DNA from: Gammaproteobacteria bacterium
GTDB lineage: Bacteria; Pseudomonadota; Gammaproteobacteria; Eutrophobiales; Eutrophobiaceae
Direction: 5' to 3'
Assembly (NCBI GenBank): GCA_012270695.1
Contig: JAAXHV010000092.1
Span: 1-9,900, forward strand
Length of the DNA: 9,900 bases
Translations under genes and position numbers: made by a program
Notes under the pieces: model-generated
What the model was told of the DNA's origin: nothing
Seen by the model: the letters and a program-made list of their open reading frames with translations, nothing else
Databases searched by the model: none
Shown: positions 6,313-9,900 of the stretch, in pieces
How positions within the stretch are numbered: the first letter of the stretch is position 1
Layout: each line of letters begins with the position of its first letter

Positions 6313-7488
6313 ATGTTGATAACATCTCAAGACATCCGCGAGCCAATTCCCGCAGTGCAGGCGCGGGCGGACAGCCTGGAAATTGCCTGGCCCGGAGGGT
6401 ATCGCAGTCGCCACCTGTATTACTGGCTGAGGGAGAACTGTCACTGCCCGAAATGCACTCACTACGACGCCTGGGAGCGGATTGTCGATTTCACCGCGAT
6501 CCCCCTGGATATAAAGCCGGCAGCATTCAGCGGTGACGGCCACGGCCTGCATATAACCTGGCCGGAACACGGGGCCGCCTGTGACGGGACTTTCTACAGT
6601 TGGGACTGGTTAAATCGGCACCGTTCCGAACAGGCCGTGCGTCTGGCGCGTAAAAAACGGCACAGGGCCTGGACCGCCGCCGAGTTCGACCACAGGGGTG
6701 TATCCGTTGACTATGCCAGGGCAATGAGCAGCAATGAGGGGCTGCTGGAACTACTGGAGCACGTCGACGATACAGGCGTTGCCATCGTCACCGGCGTGCC
6801 GGTGGAAAACCTTGCGGTTGTCGCCCTTGCCGAACGAGTTGCCTTCCTCGAAGAATCCCATTTTGGTCGTTATTTCGACGTGGAATCAAAACCCAACCCC
6901 GAAAACCTGGCGTACACGCCGCAGGCCTTATATCCGCATAACGATCTCCCCAGCCGCCGGCATTTGCCGGGCATACAGTTCCTGCATTGTCTGCATAACG
7001 ATGCCCGAGGGGGCGAAAGCATCCTGGTTGATTCCATTGCTGCGGCCAGAAAGCTGCAACGAACAGATACAGCCGCGTTTGACCTGCTGAGCACCCTGAA
7101 GGTCAGGTTCACGTCCATGGACGATGACTGGCATATCGTCAACCGCGGCGTCGTGATCGAAGTAGATGAAGATGGTGATATCATCGGCACCCGGTTGCAC
7201 CCGGCCCTGCTGGGACCGGTAGATATCGAACCGGAGTTACAGGCAGAATTCTACCGGGCGCATCGGGCATTTCTCGGCATTGTCACCAGCGCTGAAATAC
7301 AGTACAGGTTCCGCCTGAACAAGGGTGACTGCCAGGTATTCGACAACACTCGCATTATGCATGCACGCAGCGCGTTTGACCCGAACAGCGGCTATCGCCA
7401 TTTACAGGGCTGCTACGTCTGCAAGGATGATTTTCAAAGCCGACTGGAAGTGTTGCGCAGAAAAGGCCGGGACCACCGCCAGACATGA
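6313..7488 (+). CDS. Gamma-butyrobetaine hydroxylase-like Fe(II)/2-oxoglutarate dioxygenase (TauD/TfdA superfamily)
   Basis: This 391-residue enzyme, close to the 387 of human BBOX1, hydroxylates C-H bonds with O2, Fe(II) and 2-oxoglutarate. The best-known reaction of the family is gamma-butyrobetaine to L-carnitine. The N-terminal domain (about 20-105) has the Zn site: C43, C45 and C48 in RENCHCPKC plus probable H86 in WPEHG. The catalytic jelly-roll (about 140-380) has H209 and D211 in YPHNDLP and distal H350 in DNTRIMHARSAF, with R362 in GYRHLQG as the probable 2-oxoglutarate anchor. Aromatic residues F184, F188, Y201 and Y368 fall where, by remembered alignment, the human enzyme has its trimethylammonium cage. 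That favours a quaternary ammonium substrate. The human Asn292 carboxylate contact does not appear to be kept (RLHPALLG region), so the natural substrate may differ. Trimethyllysine hydroxylase is a relative that cannot be fully excluded. The gene is divergent from the corrinoid operon. Confidence 0.85.
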   Translation: MLITSQDIREPIPAVQARADSLEIAWPGGYRSRHLYYWLRENCHCPKCTHYDAWERIVDFTAIPLDIKPAAFSGDGHGLHITWPEHGAACDGTFYSWDWLNRHRSEQAVRLARKKRHRAWTAAEFDHRGVSVDYARAMSSNEGLLELLEHVDDTGVAIVTGVPVENLAVVALAERVAFLEESHFGRYFDVESKPNPENLAYTPQALYPHNDLPSRRHLPGIQFLHCLHNDARGGESILVDSIAAARKLQRTDTAAFDLLSTLKVRFTSMDDDWHIVNRGVVIEVDEDGDIIGTRLHPALLGPVDIEPELQAEFYRAHRAFLGIVTSAEIQYRFRLNKGDCQVFDNTRIMHARSAFDPNSGYRHLQGCYVCKDDFQSRLEVLRRKGRDHRQT

Positions 7489-7541
7489 TATTTGGGGTCA
7501 ATCCTGTGAGTCTGAAACGATCTTGTATCTTTATTCCAACA

Positions 7542-7568
7542 ATGTCGTATATAGTATAAAGAATGTCG
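7542..7568 (+). promoter_or_regulatory. 27-bp conserved element, copy 2 (upstream of TonB receptor)
   Basis: ATGTCG, T, ATATA, five variable bases (GTATA), then AAGAATGTCG: the plus-strand counterpart of the element at 6121-6147, with the same internal 21-bp spacing between ATGTCG boxes. It ends 71 nt before the receptor start and just upstream of a TATAAT box. That is consistent with an activator site next to the promoter. Confidence 0.55.
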
Positions 7569-7577
7569 AATCCGGGA

Positions 7578-7605
7578 TTGTGGCAGAACATACCTTTCTT
7601 ATAAT
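7578..7605 (+). promoter_or_regulatory. Candidate sigma-70 promoter of the TonB receptor
   Basis: A perfect TATAAT at 7600-7605 is preceded, after 16 nt, by TTGTGG at 7578-7583, a weak -35. A weak -35 with an upstream conserved element suits an activator-dependent promoter. The transcript would carry a leader of roughly 28 nt, with GGGGG at 7630-7634 as ribosome site. Confidence 0.45.
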
Positions 7606-7639
7606 TGGATGTATTCAGGAAGTAAACTAGGGGGAAAAA

Positions 7640-9900
7640 ATGTCAAATAAAGTTGATTTCAAACGAAATAAACTGAGCTATGCGATCCTGTCAGCCCTCA
7701 CGGCGACAGCCGTCAGCTCTCCCGCCAACGCCCAGATCGAAGAAATCATCGTCACCGCGACCAAACGCGCCGAATCCACCCAGGACATCCCGGTATCGGT
7801 CTCCGCCCTGCAGGGCGAGGACCTCCAGGAACTGCGCATCAACACCTTCGATGATTACATCAAGTACCTGCCCAACGTGGTCAGCATGGGCACCGGCCCG
7901 GGGCAGAGCGAAATCTACATCCGCGGCGCCGCCACCGAGCAGTCGAAGGTCACCATTTCGGCGATCCAGGGTTCATCGCCCGCAGTGGCCTTGTACGTGG
8001 ATGAAATGCCGGTTTCCTTCGGCGGACGCAACCTGGACGTATATGCGACAGACCTGAACCGGGTCGAAGTGTTGCCCGGCCCCCAGGGCACCCTGTTCGG
8101 CGCCAGCTCCCAGTCCGGCACGGTGCGCCTTATCACTAATAAGCCAGTGCAGGGCGAGTTCCAGGCCGGCGCCAACGTCGACGTGTCCACCACCAAGGGG
8201 GGCGACGTCAGTAATTCCCAGCAAGCCTACCTGAACGTGGCCCTGACGGACGACCTGGCCGTGCGCATCGCCGCCTACCACGACAACCAGGCCGGCTGGA
8301 TCGACAATATCAGCAACCTGGACGGCAGCGGCAACGTTGTCCCCGGCGGCTGGGATACCAATGGCGGCGGACTCATCGCGGTGCTCAACCGCAATGATAT
8401 TTCAGCATTGCCGGTTAGCCCGAACAGCCAGTTTGAGCTTGCGGATAACAGCCACCTGGTGGAGAAGGACTTTAACGACGCCGAATATATCGGCGGGCGT
8501 TTCAGCCTGGCTTATGAACCCACCGATAATTTCGGCCTGCTGGTGCAGCATACCCAGCAGTCCCTGGATACCGACGGCGTGTTCGCCTATGACCCCAACC
8601 TGGACGGCAAGAGCAGCGTCACCCGTTTCACCGAGGATACCAGTGAGGATGAATTCGGATTGACCACCCTGACCCTGAACGGTCGTATCGGCAAGCTGGA
8701 CATGATCTACACGGTCGGCTACCTGGATCGTGACATGGAGTCTTACATAGACTACTCGGCCTATACCAACGGCGGTGGTTACCAGGTGTACTACCTGTGC
8801 CCGGGGTATGCGGATGACGGCACCTGGGCCAGGACCGGCGCCGCCGGCACGCCGGTGACCTGCCACGACCCGGAGGCGCAGTATATCGACAACAATTCAA
8901 ACAAGCGCGTAACCCAGGAGTTCCGCGTGTCCATGCCGGATGAATTCCGCATGCGGGTGACGGCCGGCGCGTTCTTTGACGAACAGACAACCCGCGGCAC
9001 ATCCTCCTTCGAGGATGCCGCCACCCGGGATGATGGCGACGGTTCCTGGCCGGCGCTGGGTATGATAGGTGATGCCACAGAAGGCACAAATGCGGGTGGT
9101 GAATTATTCAACCCCAGGGTCAGCTTCGTCAACGACTACACCCGCAAGACCGAGCAGATGGCCTTGTTCGGCCAGCTTGATTTCGATATCACGCCCACAG
9201 TGACGGCCAGTTTCGGCGCCCGCTGGTACGACATCGATTTCGATTTCAAGGGCGCCAGCACCTTCTCCTTCCGCTGCAAATATAGTGTGGATGGTTGCGA
9301 CAATTCCGATAAATACCCTGAACGAACCCGCTTTCCTGATGAACCCAGGGGTTCTGATGTTTTTGACCCGACACTTCCAGCCGGTGGCAATAACGTTACT
9401 GCGCGATTGCGCGCCCTGGGCTGCGGGGAAGAAGGACTCAGGGCAATTCAAGCTGCAAACGGTGACGGCACGGGCGGTGGTGACTTCAGGACTGAAGCCA
9501 ATATTGCCGCTGTCATGGCAGACATTCAGGCTGGCAACCTGAACGTAGACGGCCTGAATTGTGATGGTGTTTTGAATGAATCCGACGTCATATTCCGCGC
9601 CTCGTTGGACTGGAAGGTAACCGACGACATCCTGCTGTTCACCACCTTCGGCCAGGGCTTCCGCCCACCGGTGACCAACCGCAACGCCGGTAAACTTTCA
9701 AACAGACAAACGGGTCCGTATGAGGGATACCGGGTGCCGGCTGTCGCCCTCACAGACGAAATGGATAACTATGAGTGGGGCATCAAGGCGGACTTCTTCG
9801 ACCGCACCCTGCGCGTCAACGCCACCGGCTACTATTCCGAGATAGACGACCTGCAGGTGTCCCGTTTCGACCCGGCCAACGTCGCGTTCCTGGTATTCAT
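7640..9900 (+). CDS. TonB-dependent outer-membrane receptor (3' truncated by window)
   Basis: This is an open frame of 753 complete codons running off the window end. ATG at 7640 is preceded by GGGGG five bases upstream. A signal peptide spans residues 1-31 (basic KVDFKRNK, hydrophobic core, SSPANA cleavage before Q32), followed directly by a TonB-box-like IEEIIVTATKR. The plug domain (about 45-165) shows DIPVSVSALQGEDL, YLPNVV, IYIRGAA, ALYVDEMPV, VEVLPGPQGTLFGASSQSGTVRLIT. Beta-barrel strands follow, including FGLLVQHTQQS, TEQMALFGQLDFDITP, FGARWYDIDFDF, ILLFTTFGQGFRPP, YEWGIKADFFD. Such receptors pull scarce large ligands (siderophores, corrinoids, glycans, other nutrients) across the outer membrane using TonB energy. 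Six cysteines fall as pairs, 387/408, 546/553 and 595/641, probably loop disulfides. The loop region of about 545-650 has less GC-biased codons than the rest. The ligand cannot be told. The shared upstream element links it to the corrinoid operon. Confidence 0.93.
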   Translation, partial: MSNKVDFKRNKLSYAILSALTATAVSSPANAQIEEIIVTATKRAESTQDIPVSVSALQGEDLQELRINTFDDYIKYLPNVVSMGTGPGQSEIYIRGAATEQSKVTISAIQGSSPAVALYVDEMPVSFGGRNLDVYATDLNRVEVLPGPQGTLFGASSQSGTVRLITNKPVQGEFQAGANVDVSTTKGGDVSNSQQAYLNVALTDDLAVRIAAYHDNQAGWIDNISNLDGSGNVVPGGWDTNGGGLIAVLNRNDISALPVSPNSQFELADNSHLVEKDFNDAEYIGGRFSLAYEPTDNFGLLVQHTQQSLDTDGVFAYDPNLDGKSSVTRFTEDTSEDEFGLTTLTLNGRIGKLDMIYTVGYLDRDMESYIDYSAYTNGGGYQVYYLCPGYADDGTWARTGAAGTPVTCHDPEAQYIDNNSNKRVTQEFRVSMPDEFRMRVTAGAFFDEQTTRGTSSFEDAATRDDGDGSWPALGMIGDATEGTNAGGELFNPRVSFVNDYTRKTEQMALFGQLDFDITPTVTASFGARWYDIDFDFKGASTFSFRCKYSVDGCDNSDKYPERTRFPDEPRGSDVFDPTLPAGGNNVTARLRALGCGEEGLRAIQAANGDGTGGGDFRTEANIAAVMADIQAGNLNVDGLNCDGVLNESDVIFRASLDWKVTDDILLFTTFGQGFRPPVTNRNAGKLSNRQTGPYEGYRVPAVALTDEMDNYEWGIKADFFDRTLRVNATGYYSEIDDLQVSRFDPANVAFLVF

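Noticed and set aside
8402..9132. Minus-strand open frames opposite the TonB receptor (8402-8866, 8628-9089, 8791-9132)
   Set aside because: The receptor frame is continuous and family-typical throughout. The antisense frames give no recognisable protein and no start signals.
9551..9586. Dockerin/EF-hand-like calcium loop in the TonB receptor
   Set aside because: Only N, D, G and the last D positions fit; the first acidic ligand is Gly and there is no second repeat.

Overview
The window looks like part of a proteobacterial chromosome, most likely a marine-type gammaproteobacterium. This rests on a large TonB-dependent receptor with a signal peptide and TonB box, Shine-Dalgarno-led genes, moderately high GC, and a 2-oxoglutarate/O2-dependent dioxygenase that implies aerobic life. 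The taxon is inferred from gene type and from remembered family resemblance, not from a marker gene.

Layout. (1) Positions 1-983, plus strand: the 3' part of a dimethylglycine/sarcosine dehydrogenase-type flavoprotein (its tetrahydrofolate-binding GcvT-like half), cut by the window edge. (2) 984-1138: a short convergent gap holding two copies of a 35-nt imperfect repeat that resembles the 'GTCATTCCGGCGAAAG' class of intergenic palindromes. (3) 1139-6024, minus strand: a four-gene corrinoid methyl-transfer cluster. In transcription order it encodes a corrinoid (B12-carrying) protein, a 100-residue PF13769 'virulence factor' family protein, a [2Fe-2S]/ASKHA reductive activator of corrinoid enzymes, and an MttB-family methyltransferase without an in-frame amber codon (so non-pyrrolysine). 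(4) 6025-6312: a 288-nt divergent control region. (5) 6313-7488, plus strand: a gamma-butyrobetaine hydroxylase-like dioxygenase with Zn and Fe ligands intact. (6) 7489-7639: a control region. (7) 7640-9900, plus strand: a TonB-dependent receptor running off the window end.

How the genes may work together. The genes fit quaternary-amine (betaine/carnitine-type) catabolism. The MttB-like enzyme would move a methyl group from a quaternary or tertiary amine to Co(I) on the corrinoid protein, the ASKHA protein would rescue oxidised Co(II), and the DMGDH-type enzyme would remove further N-methyl groups onto tetrahydrofolate. The dioxygenase would hydroxylate a trimethylammonium substrate such as gamma-butyrobetaine. 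No methylcorrinoid:tetrahydrofolate methyltransferase lies in the window, so the methyl sink must be elsewhere. The exact substrate cannot be read from sequence.

The most notable non-coding signal is a 27-bp element (21/27 identical between copies). It lies upstream of the corrinoid operon (minus strand, 6121-6147) and upstream of the TonB receptor (plus strand, 7542-7568), in the same orientation relative to each gene. Each copy carries two ATGTCG boxes exactly 21 bp apart. It is a strong candidate operator linking outer-membrane uptake to the methyl-transfer cluster.
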